Positions 23,425 to 34,203 of a stretch of DNA of 64,000 nt are shown here, one piece after another. A program made the translations under genes and the position numbers. The notes below the pieces were generated by a model. It made no database searches, was not told where the DNA came from, and was given only the letters and a program-made list of their open reading frames with translations. Origin of the DNA: Serripes groenlandicus (taxonomy: Eukaryota > Mollusca > Bivalvia > Cardiida > Cardiidae); contig JASEVX010000001.1 in NCBI GenBank assembly GCA_031761405.1, positions 107,769,536 through 107,833,535 of the forward strand. Direction: 5' to 3'. Position 1 is the first letter of the stretch, and the number at the start of each line of letters is the position of its first letter.

Positions 23425-23935
23425 CGATATTAATCCTGCTATGGATTAACTCCTTGTCGGTTCCAAAGTCCGGTCACAACCTTTAGATTTCATCCTAACT
23501 ATAAATACGTTGACATCTACGAACCAATTATTCCCAGTACAATGTGTGATTGTTTTGAGTTAACGGCGTTTTTAACAGTGTTTGAGTTAAATCACGGCGG
23601 CCAGTTCACCTGCCCATACTTTTCCTGGCATTCTCACACCAGTACTTCATACAACTTTTCAAACAACTTGCTGCTTTTCCATATAGACCGAATAAGCATT
23701 AAAAACCTAGACATTTAATCAGGCCATCTTTTTTACCCTTATTCTCATAAAGGTATTTGACACCTGTACATCAAGCAAATTTTGCAAACATTATGGGAAA
23801 ATGAAAAACATGAGAAATTGCAATTTTTATGAAATCCATAACCATTATTTCCAAATGGTATTTTTTCAATCAAATTGCAGTAACATACATAAGTAACTGA
23901 ACTTGGGATGTGTTTAATTGTTCTTCAATGTTATA

Positions 23936-24345
23936 CCAGGGGTTTATTCAGACATACCTTACACGTCGAGGATTGTTATGTAATTCAGAGATACATTCCG
24001 CTTTGCCTAACATACCAATCTGTCGGCTGTATGTTAGTTCAAAGCTGTAATTTGATTGGTGTATTCGGCTAACATCATTTCTGTTTTGCAATCAGGGGTG
24101 CATTCAGGCTTACATAACTCACTTAGCAATCGAGCGTGCGTTAGTTAAAAGCTATTATGTGATTGGTGACCTTGGCTAACAACCTGCTTACGAGCATTCT
24201 GTTATACAAATCCGTGGTTAAATCAGAGATATATACACACTTAGTACTCCTGTCAGTGTTAGTTAAATGATGTCATTTGATTTGTGAAATCGGCTTACAA
24301 CCTCCTAACAAGTTTTTGTTATGAAAATCTGAATACGCCTCTGTA
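23936..24345. repeat. Three diverged copies of a roughly 130-bp module
   Basis: Each module has the order ATTCAG, then TTAGTTMAA, then TGTGATTGGTG-type and GGCTAACAWC words, then TGTTTTRCAAATC. Similarity is loose. It may be a cluster of related MITEs or an old tandem array. Confidence 0.4.
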
Positions 24346-24758
24346 TTCCCACGTGGTCTATCCTTCTATGTTTTATTGTAATGAGCCTGCCCATGCTAAA
24401 CTATACAACCTGATCTTTGCGAACAGTATCGATGAACACCAGTAAGGGCATCCGTGCAGTCTGACATAGATCCACATTTTAGCTTATTGTGAGTTGTGAA
24501 GATTCTAACGCACTGAACAGATGCACGGGCTTATCTAAAACTATATAACGTTCAAATGCCAACTCATATAATATTCCCATTATCAAAGTTTATGAAAGTA
24601 CAATGTGGAGATGAAAACCATCTTAGCTTTAGGCCTTTTTCACATAAAACAAAAAATTAGCAGGCACCTTTGAACATATCTGGTTTAAAATATACCGTTC
24701 AGGCAAATAAAAAAATGCTCATACTGATTTATTTATGTTACATCGGTAGTAAAACAAA

Positions 24759-25004
24759 GTGATACAACTTATACCAATCACGCTCGCTGTCTACCCTTTA
24801 AATGTTCAAGCCGTATTAACGACAAACGTTGGACCCGCTGTCAGGAGATTTGAAACCTGGACCTTTGCATCACGAATTCGGCGTCCGACCTATGAGGAAA
24901 TTGAGGACAGTCAACAACAGTGGATATCATATCGGCTGCGTAGACCGATCTTGGTCATAAATGATGGTATAGACTATTCGATCAATTTACAAGTACTTTA
25001 CTAA
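24759..25004 (+). CDS. Weak coding candidate of unknown function
   Basis: An 81-codon ORF with protein-like composition (AVRRFETWTFASRIRRPTYE, SQQQWISYRLRRPILVINDG) in a less AT-rich island. No splice partner, domain or homologue recognised. It may be an isolated exon or a fragment of an unknown transposon. Confidence 0.25.
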   Translation: MIQLIPITLAVYPLNVQAVLTTNVGPAVRRFETWTFASRIRRPTYEEIEDSQQQWISYRLRRPILVINDGIDYSINLQVLY

Positions 25005-25225
25005 GTAGGTCTTGAGAACGAACATGTGCGTCTAATTCATACAAATAAAGCCTCAGTCGATAATCCTTCGGGTGAAATATGTTTGTATTTACATATGTAG
25101 GCATTCAAATTAAACTTATAAACCAGTTCGTTTACATTAATAACACACCAAAATTAGTCATTTTCTGAACAAATGAGTTGCCTGTGTGACTTCAATCTAA
25201 AACTGAACAATGTTTATGTTTTAAA

Positions 25226-25473
25226 AACCGAGAGAAAACCAACATTATATATATGGTCCCTGGGTAATGTATCGACCCACATCAGCCAGCGCAGTCCGCG
25301 CAGACTGATCCGTGCCGACGCATTCCGTCTCAGGGGATAGAGGTATAAAGTAATGATTCCTGAAACAGAAAATCCACAGTAGGCGAACATTGTCTGTCCG
25401 GATTAGCCTGCGCGGCATACTTAAGCTGATCCGGGTCGATACTTTACAATGTTGGTTTTATCGCAGGACGGCT
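25226..25473 (+). mobile_element. GAGCCG MITE, diverged copy
   Basis: ACCGAGAGAAAACCAACATT at the left and GTTGGTTTTATCGCAGGACG at the right, with internal CATTCCGTCTCAGGGG and TCCTGAAACAGAAAATCCAC. Confidence 0.75.
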
Positions 25474-25665
25474 TATGAATTATCTTAACAAGTATACATA
25501 AGTTAAAAAGTCTACACATATGAAATAAGTGTCTGTTAGAATGTGGTTAATCCTTTAATCTTTGTTTCAAAACACAAAGTACATGGTGGTTTAAAATAAT
25601 TTACAATCGAAAAGGTAAATCCCCGGTGCTTGTAACATTTGACCCTTGTCAGTTGAACACAAGGT

Positions 25666-25884
25666 TTAACCCTTGCCCTAGTGTAGACGCTTTCTGACGC
25701 CCCTTGCATTAGATGACATTTGAAAACACTGTTGCAAAAGGAGAAACTGCTCATAATCAATAAATTCTTCTTTCGCCACAATGTTTTCATCTTCATTCAA
25801 AATTTGTCCATTCATTTATTAAGATTATAAGCTACTTGTTTTCAAAGTCGTATTGCATATTTGTTGTATGTGTGAAAGATTTAA
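25666..25884 (+). mobile_element. TTAA-A MITE, diverged full-length copy
   Basis: TTAACCCTTGCCCTAGTGTA at the left, GTATGTGTGAAAGATTTAA at the right, with CTTTCTGACGCCCCTTG and GCCACAATGTTTTCA inside. Confidence 0.75.
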
Positions 25885-25889
25885 ACGAA

Positions 25890-26188
25890 AGAGCAGTTAT
25901 CCAATAAATTTCGGCAAAGGGAGATATTACTCATTGTTGGATTTTCTCCTTTTACAACATACATATATAACTTTTTATTAGCATCGACAAAGTACATTAC
26001 CTTTAGCCATTTACAATTGAAATATGGCAAAGACAGAAAAGTGAATACAAAGTAAATAAATATTAATTAAACAATAATTTAAACTTTATTGGATTATTGT
26101 TCGTTCAGTTATAAAGAGTTTCCATATCTGTTATTAACTGTATTCAATGTCGTCTATTGCAGATTTGTTGTATGTGAGAAAGGGTTAA
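25890..26188 (+). mobile_element. TTAA-A MITE, disrupted copy
   Basis: Internal hairpin-like GGCAAAGGGAGATATTACTC and TTTTCTCCTTTTACAACATA near 25912-25963; the right end TGTATGTGAGAAAGGGTTAA ends at 26188. The left end is missing and an insertion separates the halves. Confidence 0.5.
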
Positions 26189-26280
26189 TATACTCTAATG
26201 TTATTCGAAATTCCTCGAGTTACATAAGTTATATATTAATTCAAAAGAAAATTCTCATTAAATTTATTTTATTCTGCATT

Positions 26281-27100
26281 GAAACGTCTAGTCGTATATT
26301 TTACTATTCTACTGACTATGACAACGCATTGAAACGTCTAGTCGTATATGTTACTATTCTACTGACTATGACAAAACATTGAAACGTCTAGTCGTATCTT
26401 TTACTATTCTACTGACTATGACAACGCATTAAAACGTCTATTCGTATCTGTTACTATTCTGCTGACTATGACAACTAATTGAAACGTCTATTCGTATCTG
26501 TTACTATTCTGCTGACTATGACAACTAATTGAAACGTATAGTCGTATATTTTACTATTCTACTGACTATGACAACTAATTGAAACGTCTATTCGTATCTG
26601 TTACTATTCTGCTGACTATGACAACTAATTGAAACGTCTATTCGTATCTGTTACTATTCTACTGACTATGACAACTAATGTAAACGTCTAGTCGTATCTT
26701 TTACTATTCTACTGACTATGACAACGCATTAAAACGTCTATTCGTATCTGTTACTATTCTGCTGACTATGACAACTAATTGAAACGTATAGTCGTATATT
26801 TTACTATTCTACTGACTATGACAACGCATTGAAACGTCTAGTCGTATCTTTTACAATCTGCTGACTATGACAAGGAATTGAAACGTCTAGTCGTATCTTT
26901 TACAATCTGCTGACTATGACAACGCATTGAAAAATCTAGTTGTATCTTTTACAATTGTACTGACTATGACAACTAATTGAAACGTCTAGTCGTATCTTTT
27001 ACTATTCTGCTGTCTTTGACAACGCATTGAAGCGTCTAGTCGTATCTTTTACTATTCTGCTGACTATGACAACGTATTGAAACGTCTAGTCGTATTTGTT
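26281..27100. repeat. 50-bp minisatellite, about 16 copies
   Basis: Unit begins GAAACGTCTAGTCGTATCTT and continues through CTGACTATGACAACGCATT. Starts at 26281, 26331, 26381, 26431 and so on at 50-base steps, 49 in a few later copies. Variants alternate GCATT/TAATT and CTAGTCG/CTATTCG. Confidence 0.95.
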
Positions 27101-27140
27101 TTTAATGTATAAGTATGAAGCTCAATGATTATGTTATCGC

Positions 27141-27342
27141 TAATGTTCAACCCTCTCTAACATATGATCACGATATTTTTATTGAATGGAGTTGAAAACA
27201 TTGCGACAAAAAGGAGAAATTGCTTATGTAGCAGATGGCTTTTGAAAAAGTTGTGACATCCTTCATATTGAGAAAATGTTCTTTTACTAAAATGTTTTCA
27301 AAATCTTCTGCTGCAAATTTGTTTAAAGTGGGAAAGGGTTAA
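27141..27342 (+). mobile_element. TTAA-A MITE, degenerate copy
   Basis: GTTCAACCCTCTCTAACATA at the left, GTGGGAAAGGGTTAA at the right; contains GTTGAAAACATTGCGACAAA and TTCTGCTGCAAATTTGTTT. Confidence 0.6.
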
Positions 27343-27569
27343 TATCTTGACCACACTGTAAGGGGAAATAGACCATGTCACAAGAAACCCGACCTTTGAG
27401 ACTTTTCGAGCGGAACAGATGAAGATTAGCCTCCGCTCCGCGCAATGCCATCAAGATCTTCAATGTTCGCTATCTAGTCATACAATTAGTATGGACCTCT
27501 CTGAATAGTTACAGTCACACAGTACAATCATAATATATACGTATCTAGTGACTGTTATTGTCATAAGTC

Positions 27570-27765
27570 CAATCCTTTCTGACTGACATATAACAAATCT
27601 GCAGAAGACAATGTTGTAAAAAAAACATTCAGCTGTATAAATGAAAGTAAAAGTATTGAATAAAGTTGAAAACTTTGTGGCAAAAAGGGAAATTTGTCAT
27701 CACGAGCAAATTCTATTTTTGCACATATGTTTACAAAAGGCGCCTGCTGTAGAGGCGTCATGCAA
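27570..27765 (-). mobile_element. TTAA-A MITE, degenerate copy
   Basis: ATATAACAAATCTGCAGAAG at the left, GTTGAAAACTTTGTGGCAAA in the middle and CTGCTGTAGAGGCGTCATG at the right; neither TTAA end is intact. Confidence 0.5.
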
Positions 27766-28545
27766 TCGACTTCTATTATATCACACATTGGTGTTACAGT
27801 CCTATAGCATGCACATTTCTTGAGGCAATCGACCTTTATTATACATTGGTCTTACAGTCCTCTATCATGCAATGGTCATGCAATCGACCTTTATCATACC
27901 TTTGCCGAGCCCCGGTAGCTCAGTCGGTAGCGACGCGGGCTGTCAATCCAGGGATTGTGAGTTCGAACCCCAGCTCGGTCAACACATTCTTTCCAAAGTG
28001 TTGACAACAAGTTATTTTGACAAGCGTCATTCGTCTTCCACCAATGGGCTATCAGTCTATGTGGAAAAGCAGCTAGTTGCTTGGAAAGAATGTTGTATGA
28101 AGTACTGGTGTGAGAAAGCTAAGTAACATATGATATGACTGAAACATTGTTGAAAACGGCGTTAAACCCCAATCAATCAATCAATTATCATACACTTGTT
28201 TAACAGTCCTCTATCATGAAAATGTCATGCAATCGACCTCTATCATACACTGGTTGTACAATCCTCTATCATACACTGGTTGTACAATCCTCTATCATGA
28301 AAATGTCATGCAATATACCTCTATCATACACCGGTTGTACAGTCCTCTATCATGAAGATGTCATGCAATATACCTCTATCATACACCGATTGTACAGTCC
28401 TCTATCATGCAATCGTTGTGACATTAACCTCTATCGTGCAACGGTCATAACATTTAGCTGTATCTTGTAACGGATATAAATTTGACTTCTATAATGCATC
28501 GGTCGAAAAATTACTTCTATTATACAACAGTCATTACAATTGTCA
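27765..28545. repeat. Irregular tandem repeat interrupted by a SINE
   Basis: Repeated words TCTATCATACACTGGTTGTA, CAGTCCTCTATCATG and CATGCAATCGACC recur on both sides of the SINE at 27900-28184. Unit length is variable, about 55-60 bp. Confidence 0.75.
27900..28184 (+). mobile_element. tRNA-headed SINE
   Basis: tRNA-like head with A box GGTAGCTCAGTCGGTAGCG and B box GAGTTCGAACCCC; body with CCACCAATGGGCTATCAG; tail GTTGAAAACGGCGTTAAACC followed by (AATC)n. Flanked by a 9-base direct repeat TTATCATAC (27891-27899 and 28185-28193). RNA polymerase III transcription is inferred from the boxes. Confidence 0.88.
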
Positions 28546-29747
28546 TCTTTCGTACAAAGGTAATACATTTGCCTCAAACAAACGGGTATAAGAGACACCT
28601 ATAAAATAAACATAATTGACCTTACTCTTAAAATTTTTTTTTTTTTTTTTACAATTGTTCGGAAACAATTAGTTTATAAGTGTTCAGAGATCTTGATGAG
28701 GGAGTAAACCTTAAACCCACAATATCTCCCTTATATCCAAACCAATTCAAATATGTAATAAGTGTGTGAACTTAAACTTAATTGTCTCACTGAGCCGATT
28801 CATTTGACTACCAACAACATGAAAGTCTGATGTCAAAAAGGATGTTAGAACATGAAGTAAAAAACTGATCTAGAGCTCTCCATGTGTAAGTAAGAACCAA
28901 GCTAATGCAATATGATGCACATATGTGAATGGAATATTAATATATACAGGTTATGTAAAAGCAACAACAAAGAACTTACTATTAAGTTATCCATTTTAAT
29001 TATCATTATATACAAACACCATGTAAGCTTTCTATGAAGTCATCAAATAAAGTAATTTGGAATTATATATTTTAAGGTGAAATATGAATAATAGGTTGAC
29101 GGTATATATTCTACCCTGTACTTCATATTCAAATATTAGTGCGTTTTCTATTACGGTATATTTGGCATTTAAAAGACACGTTCCCAAAACTTTAGCATTT
29201 GCGTTTTTATAATGACATTTCAGTGAGAAAAGCGACGCATGAGCACTTCTGATTGCTCATTTTGAGACATTAGAACAGCTATAAGAATCTTTTTTTTTTT
29301 TTAAATTAAAAGTAAACCTTGTAATTAAACAAAATGTGTTTGTATAAAGGAACCATGTAAGGTGATATTATTTTACCGCTACACAAAACTAACAGATTAA
29401 AAAAGCTTGTGTATAATAGTGAAAAGTCAGATAATCGTATGAATTCGCACAATCTATTTCGAACTTTTTCCTTTTTCAAAGACTCAGAAAAAATGCATTA
29501 TACAATAGATAAATAATGAATGTTGTTTCGGTTTCAAAACATTGGCGTGAGAACGATAAATCGGTTGTTTTTGCAGTGTCACGGCTTATTATAGATTTAT
29601 GTACATGTAATGCAGAGTGTCACATGAAGCATAACGGAGTAACATTTCAAAATCCGTTAATTAAAAACAATACAAAAGGTAAGACTTAATATACTGTCAC
29701 GCACTCGAAGTATGCCATTGACCTGTAATTAAATGAGAATACCAAAT
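28546..29747. other. Intergenic, AT-rich; one speculative tafazzin first exon
   Basis: No repeat family recognised. At 29624-29678 an ATG-started stretch of 18 codons plus one base ends at a good donor (AAAAG then GTAAGAC). The phase would join the tafazzin exon at 34204 in frame. Its translation does not resemble a tafazzin N-terminus, so this is only a candidate. Confidence 0.2.
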
Positions 29748-29931
29748 GAGCCGGCCCACGAATAAACCAACATTATGGCATATGCAAAATGTATATATCC
29801 AGATCAGCCTGCGCAGTCCGCGCAGGCTAATCCTGGCCGACACATTCCGTCTCAGGGTCATAGAGGTATAGAGTAATGACTCATGAAACAGAAAATCCAC
29901 GGCGAAAAGTGTCTTTCTCGCTAGACGGCTC
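29748..29931 (+). mobile_element. GAGCCG MITE, copy with internal deletion
   Basis: GAGCCGGCCCACGAATAAAC at the left and CTCGCTAGACGGCTC at the right; the segment after CAGAAAATCCACGG is shortened by about 60 bases relative to the full copies. Confidence 0.75.
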
Positions 29932-29962
29932 AAATGTCCTATACATGATGGGATTCGTCAAC

Positions 29963-30174
29963 TTAACCCTTTCTGACGCCTCTGCAGCAGACGGCTTTTT
30001 GAAAACATAGTGACAAAAGAAGAAATTGCACAAAACGTGCAATTTCTCCTTTTGCCACAATGTTTTCCACTTTTAGTCATAGGTTATCCATTCAATTATG
30101 GAGATTTTCTATGTTTTGACAAAATACGTTCAAAGTCGTCTGCTGCAGAATTGTCGTATGAGGGAAAGGGTTAA
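29963..30174 (+). mobile_element. TTAA-A MITE with an 18-base terminal deletion
   Basis: TTAACCCTTTC is followed directly by TGACGCCTCTGCAGCAGAC, lacking CCTCATATAGACGCTTTC. The loss lies between two CTTTC words, as in a slippage deletion. The right end TATGAGGGAAAGGGTTAA is intact; hairpin GAAATTGCACAAAACGTGC. Confidence 0.88.
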
Positions 30175-30289
30175 CAAGACCAAGAGAGGACCTACTTTCG
30201 TTTGAGTAATGATAACGACTCAGGTATTATTATACCTCTCTTAAATTGTACGGTGATCATAAATATCACTAGGCGTTTTGTTGCAGCTT

Positions 30290-30470
30290 AAATGTACATT
30301 GATCGCATTTTTCATGAAGATCGGATGAAATCTGTAGCTTCCAATGTTTTCACAAGGCTTTTCTAAAATTTGACCTAGTGACCTAGTGACCAAGTTTTGG
30401 ACCCCATATGATCCAGGTTCAAACCTAACTGGGAATTATTGAAGCATATGATTAAGTGTATTTTTATTAA
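30290..30470 (+). repeat. Mollusc-type dispersed repeat with 'TGACCTAGTGACC' motif
   Basis: Contains TTTTCATGAAGATCGGATGA, TTTGACCTAGTGACCTAGTG, TTTTGGACCCCATATGATCC and GGTTCAAACC. I recall this type of word order from repeats in bivalve and gastropod DNA; no database check was possible. Confidence 0.45.
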
Positions 30471-32295
30471 CAGCTTTTAAGTTTAAAAATAATGAGTATT
30501 ATATTTTGTCGTAGAGTCATACACACTGAAATTCAATAAAACCTTGATGAATTGGCTTTTGCCTTAGAACAAATAGCTAGGAAATGTTACAGCAACGCCA
30601 TGACAAAACACGTTATAAATGAAAAGATCCTGGAAGAAAGGGAAAACGTAAAGCCCTAATAGATCAATTGGGAATTATGATGAATTAACGTGTAAATGTG
30701 GGTGGAACATAATTTGCGGTTAAGGGAAAGTTTAAACTATGATTTGTTTGCTCCGAGAGCAAAATAAAAACTTTGAAACAATTTTTGCAAGTGTTTAGGC
30801 AATAATTCAGAGTAGTGGATGCAGAAGATATTGGTGCAAGAGACTGAATGTCAAACAATATAGAATGACAATACCTCACATGAACCAAATGACTTAGAAC
30901 CACAAAACAAAGAAATGGAACTGAATAATGAATTGCATTCAAGATTGGTTCTGGTCCTTGTTATTGTTAAATAAATGTCTTTAATCAATTGACAGATTGA
31001 ACCGAGTATGTGAAGTGATTTCAAAGGCATGTAATGCATTGCTATGTGAATAAAATTAAATTAAACCCCAGACATTCCAGTAATATATTTGCAAATTGAT
31101 GCAAAACCTGGTCTCCATTCAACGTTTGAAGCATCATAAATGTGAAGGAAACACGAATAGGAAAACCCATTACTTCTACAGTGAATTTTTATTGTATGTT
31201 TGAGTCAGCATATGAACTGTAAATATTCATCGTAAGTTCGGTCAAACGTGCGATAGATGGTTTAGTACCTACTACTCAGCATTTTAAAAATCATGAATGA
31301 CATCAGAATGGCATCATATTCAACTAAAGCATTACATAAAATGTCAAATGTCAACCTGTTGATTCGACATAGTAGGTAAACAAATGGAACACTTCAAAAC
31401 TTTGTTTACAACAACCACAATAGCGAGAGGTCAGTTCCAGTGAAATATCGTCAGTTGTACATAGTGTGTGTATGTTTAAAGTTTAAAGCCCCTGAAGCAA
31501 AAGTTCAATGAGGCGTGTCGGTCGAAAATGGGGTCTCATTGAATATCAATTGTGGCGTCACGTAAACGGGTGTATTATCGTCAGAGGTCACATTATGTCT
31601 ATTCTAAATTAAGGTGGACTGTACAGGCTCTGGTCTGTCGGTGTGTATGCAAATGCTCATCTGGGTCTTCACTATTCGTAAATGCAACAACAAGAAGCAT
31701 TAATCACTTACATGTATATGTATAGAAATGTAATAAAAAATAGTTTAATATGCTTTGATTTGATATTTTCCAAACTAAACAATTGACGAAATGAGTGTCT
31801 AAACAAATACAAATTATCGGGATATGGTTTGGAAAAAGATCGTGATGAGATAAAGAACCAACTCGTGTTGTACAAAGTCTCGTTTTCTTACAATTCCTAC
31901 ATTATCTTAACAAGTTAATGATTGCCGATCTACTATTTTGTTTAGATTCCTATCAAGGAAAGGGTTAAATTTTTAATTTTATTTTGTCGTAAATATTGTC
32001 CTTAATGACCATCAATACTTGATCGTTATGGGAAATATATCAGACCGATGCATGGTATCTATATTTATACTGTCATAAGTATGTGATGTATTAAATCTAG
32101 TTTTAAGATAGGAAACAAGCACAGTATACTAACACACCTCAATGAAGACGAAGGTGGGGGTCTCATATAATGGATACTATCCAACGTCCTGGATTTGGAT
32201 GAGTTGTTCTTGGATTGCCATGTTGTTAACGTTTCTGACAGCCAAGATATTATGTAATGTATAGTTTATAGCATGGGATATGTGATCATCGTCGT
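30471..32295. other. Intergenic, no gene seen
   Basis: AT-rich, only short ORFs. A lone GGAAAGGGTTAA near 31957 may be the stub of a TTAA-A MITE. Confidence 0.35.
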
Positions 32296-32355
32296 CAGTT
32301 TCTTCTTCTTCTTCTTCTTCTTCTTCTTCTTCTTCTTCTTCTTCTTCTTCTTCTT

Positions 32356-32386
<31 letters not shown>

Positions 32387-32402
32387 TTATTATTATTATT
32401 AT
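32296..32402. repeat. (TTC)n then (TTA)n microsatellite
   Basis: About 29 TTC triplets followed by about six TTA triplets, ending directly before a SINE head at 32406. Confidence 0.95.
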
Positions 32403-32405
32403 TCA

Positions 32406-32640
32406 TGCCGAGCCTCGGTAGCCCAGTCGAAAGAGAAGCGGACAGTTACTCCAGGGGTTGTAAGTTCGAACCTCAGGTCGGTCAAAATTCGTTCGTAGCT
32501 TTGACAAAAGTCACTGCGACTAGCGTGACTCATTTTCCACCAATGGGCTAACACTATATATGGGAAAGCAGGTATTTGCTTGTAAAAACTGTTGTGTTGT
32601 GTTAAGTACTTGTGTTAGAAAGCCAGGAAACACGTGCTGA
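32406..32640 (+). mobile_element. tRNA-headed SINE with expanded 3' part
   Basis: Head GCCGAGCCTCGGTAGCCCAG and B box AAGTTCGAACCTC; body CCACCAATGGGCTAACAC matches the SINE at 27900. After TTAAGTACTTGTGTTAGAAA the sequence enters a minisatellite; the tail GTGAACTTTAATACCAAAC follows at about 32992. Confidence 0.8.
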
Positions 32641-33005
32641 ACTGCCCGCTGTGCTATGTTGTGTTAGAAAGCCAGAAAACACGTGGTGAACTTCCCGCTG
32701 TGATATGTTGTGTAAAGTACTTGTGTTAGAAAGCCAGAAACACGTGGTGAACTTCCCGCTGTGATATGTTGTGTAAAGTACTTGTGTTAGAAAGCCAGGA
32801 ACACGTGGTGAACTTCCCGCTGTGATATGTTGTGTAAAGTACTTGTGATAGAAAGCCAGGAACACGTGGTGAACTTCCCGCTGTGATATGTTGTGTAAAG
32901 TACTTGTGTTAGAAAGCCAGGAACACGTGGTGACCTTCCAGCTGTGATATGCTGTGTTAAGTACTTGTGATAGAAAGCCAGGAAACACGTGGTGAACTTT
33001 AATAC
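32600..33005. repeat. 61-bp minisatellite arising from a SINE
   Basis: Unit contains GAAAGCCAGGAACACGTGGT, GAACTTCCCGCTGTGATATG and TAAAGTACTTGTGTTA; about six and a half copies. The unit matches the SINE segment GAAGTACTGGTGTGAGAAAG at about 28098, so it is an amplified SINE portion. Confidence 0.88.
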
Positions 33006-33074
33006 CAAACTAATAAATTCTTCTTCTTCTCCTTCTTAATCTTCTTCTGCTCATCTTATTCACCTCCTCCATCC

Positions 33075-33242
33075 TGGCTTTATTATTATTATCATTATTA
33101 TCATTCTCATCATTATCATTATTATCATTGTTATCATTATTATCATTATTATCATTATTATCATTATTATCATTATCATTATTATCATTATTATCATTAT
33201 CAATATTATCATTATTATTATTATCATTATTATTATTATTTA
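33075..33242. repeat. (ATT/ATC)n microsatellite
   Basis: Long run of TTATTATCA variants with interspersed single changes, ending in pure (ATT)n. Confidence 0.95.
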
Positions 33243-33341
33243 AGAGTTGCTCTTGACCAAATGGCGATCATCGTCATCATAATAATCAAAACGGATCCTC
33301 TGAAACTCTCAAGTTTACCATATACTATCTAGTCGTAACCC

Positions 33342-33544
33342 TTAACCGTCTACAGACACATTTTGACATCTACAGCAGACAACTTTGGAAAACATTGTGT
33401 CAATAGAAGAAATAGAGAGCTACTTCTCCTTCGTGACACAATGTTTAAAAATATTTTCAATAATTACACTTCCATACGTAGAGATATTTCATATTTTTTC
33501 AAAGTCGTCTGCTGCAAAATGGGTTATATGTGGAAAATGGTTAA
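33342..33544 (+). mobile_element. TTAA-A MITE, diverged full-length copy
   Basis: TTAACCGTCTACAGACACAT at the left, TATATGTGGAAAATGGTTAA at the right, with AAAACATTGTGTCAATAGAA and AAAGTCGTCTGCTGCAAAAT inside. Confidence 0.75.
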
Positions 33545-33956
33545 TTGTACAACCAAACAAACACATAAATACATTCAAACACAGTCACCATCGTTTACAA
33601 ACACCTATTACTTCATTGGGAACAGATCTTACGACATACATTTACGGTAACAAGATGCTGTTAAATAAAGGAATGTTGGAAACAAGCCGGTACTAAAATG
33701 GGAAATGTGCCTTGCCAAAGGGACTCTTCTATGACCGCCTCATGCGACGACAAAGTCGGGATGCCCGGTTCAAATTCCCCCATGCGCATTACTCGGCCAT
33801 GGCGGATTCCTACAACATGTCTTGTTTTATCTCCGTTACGGATTAAAGCACTGACTGAAACCTTACGGCCTTCCCGTTTGTTCGTCAGAAGGTACAAACA
33901 TGCATGTGTACTGTGTGCATGCACTAAGACCCGAACTCACCAGACGTAGATAGTCC

Positions 33957-34165
33957 ATATAACCCTTTCTTACATACAACAAATCTGCAGCAGACGACTT
34001 TGAAAATATCTAGGCAAAAAACTATGGTTAATCTCTATAAATAAAGGAATGGTTATTGAAAAGTGTTCAAAACATTGTGACAAAAGAATCAATTGCTCAT
34101 GATGAGTTATTTCTCCTTTTGTCACAAAGTTTTCAAATATCGTCTGCTGATGTGAAAGGAATATT
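33957..34165 (-). mobile_element. TTAA-A MITE abutting a tafazzin exon
   Basis: ATAACCCTTTCTTACATACA at the left, then AATCTGCAGCAGACGACTTT, the hairpin CAATTGCTCATGATGAG and CACAAAGTTTTCAAATATCG. The right terminus is lost at about 34150, leaving under 50 bases to the exon acceptor at 34203. Confidence 0.75.
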
Positions 34166-34203
34166 TGATAAATGGTATAAAAGTATATTGTCTTTATTTA
34201 CAG

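Noticed and set aside
26281..27100. CRISPR-like regular array
   Set aside because: The 50-bp units are contiguous without unique spacers, and the context is an animal genome.
27905..27980. tRNA gene suggested by A and B boxes
   Set aside because: The cloverleaf is imperfect and the sequence continues into a SINE body and tail flanked by a target duplication, so it is a SINE head. The same holds for 32406, 45323, 53011 and 61942.
34056..34203. In-frame upstream extension of the first visible tafazzin exon
   Set aside because: It is MITE sequence followed by a polypyrimidine tract and AG; homology begins at 34204.
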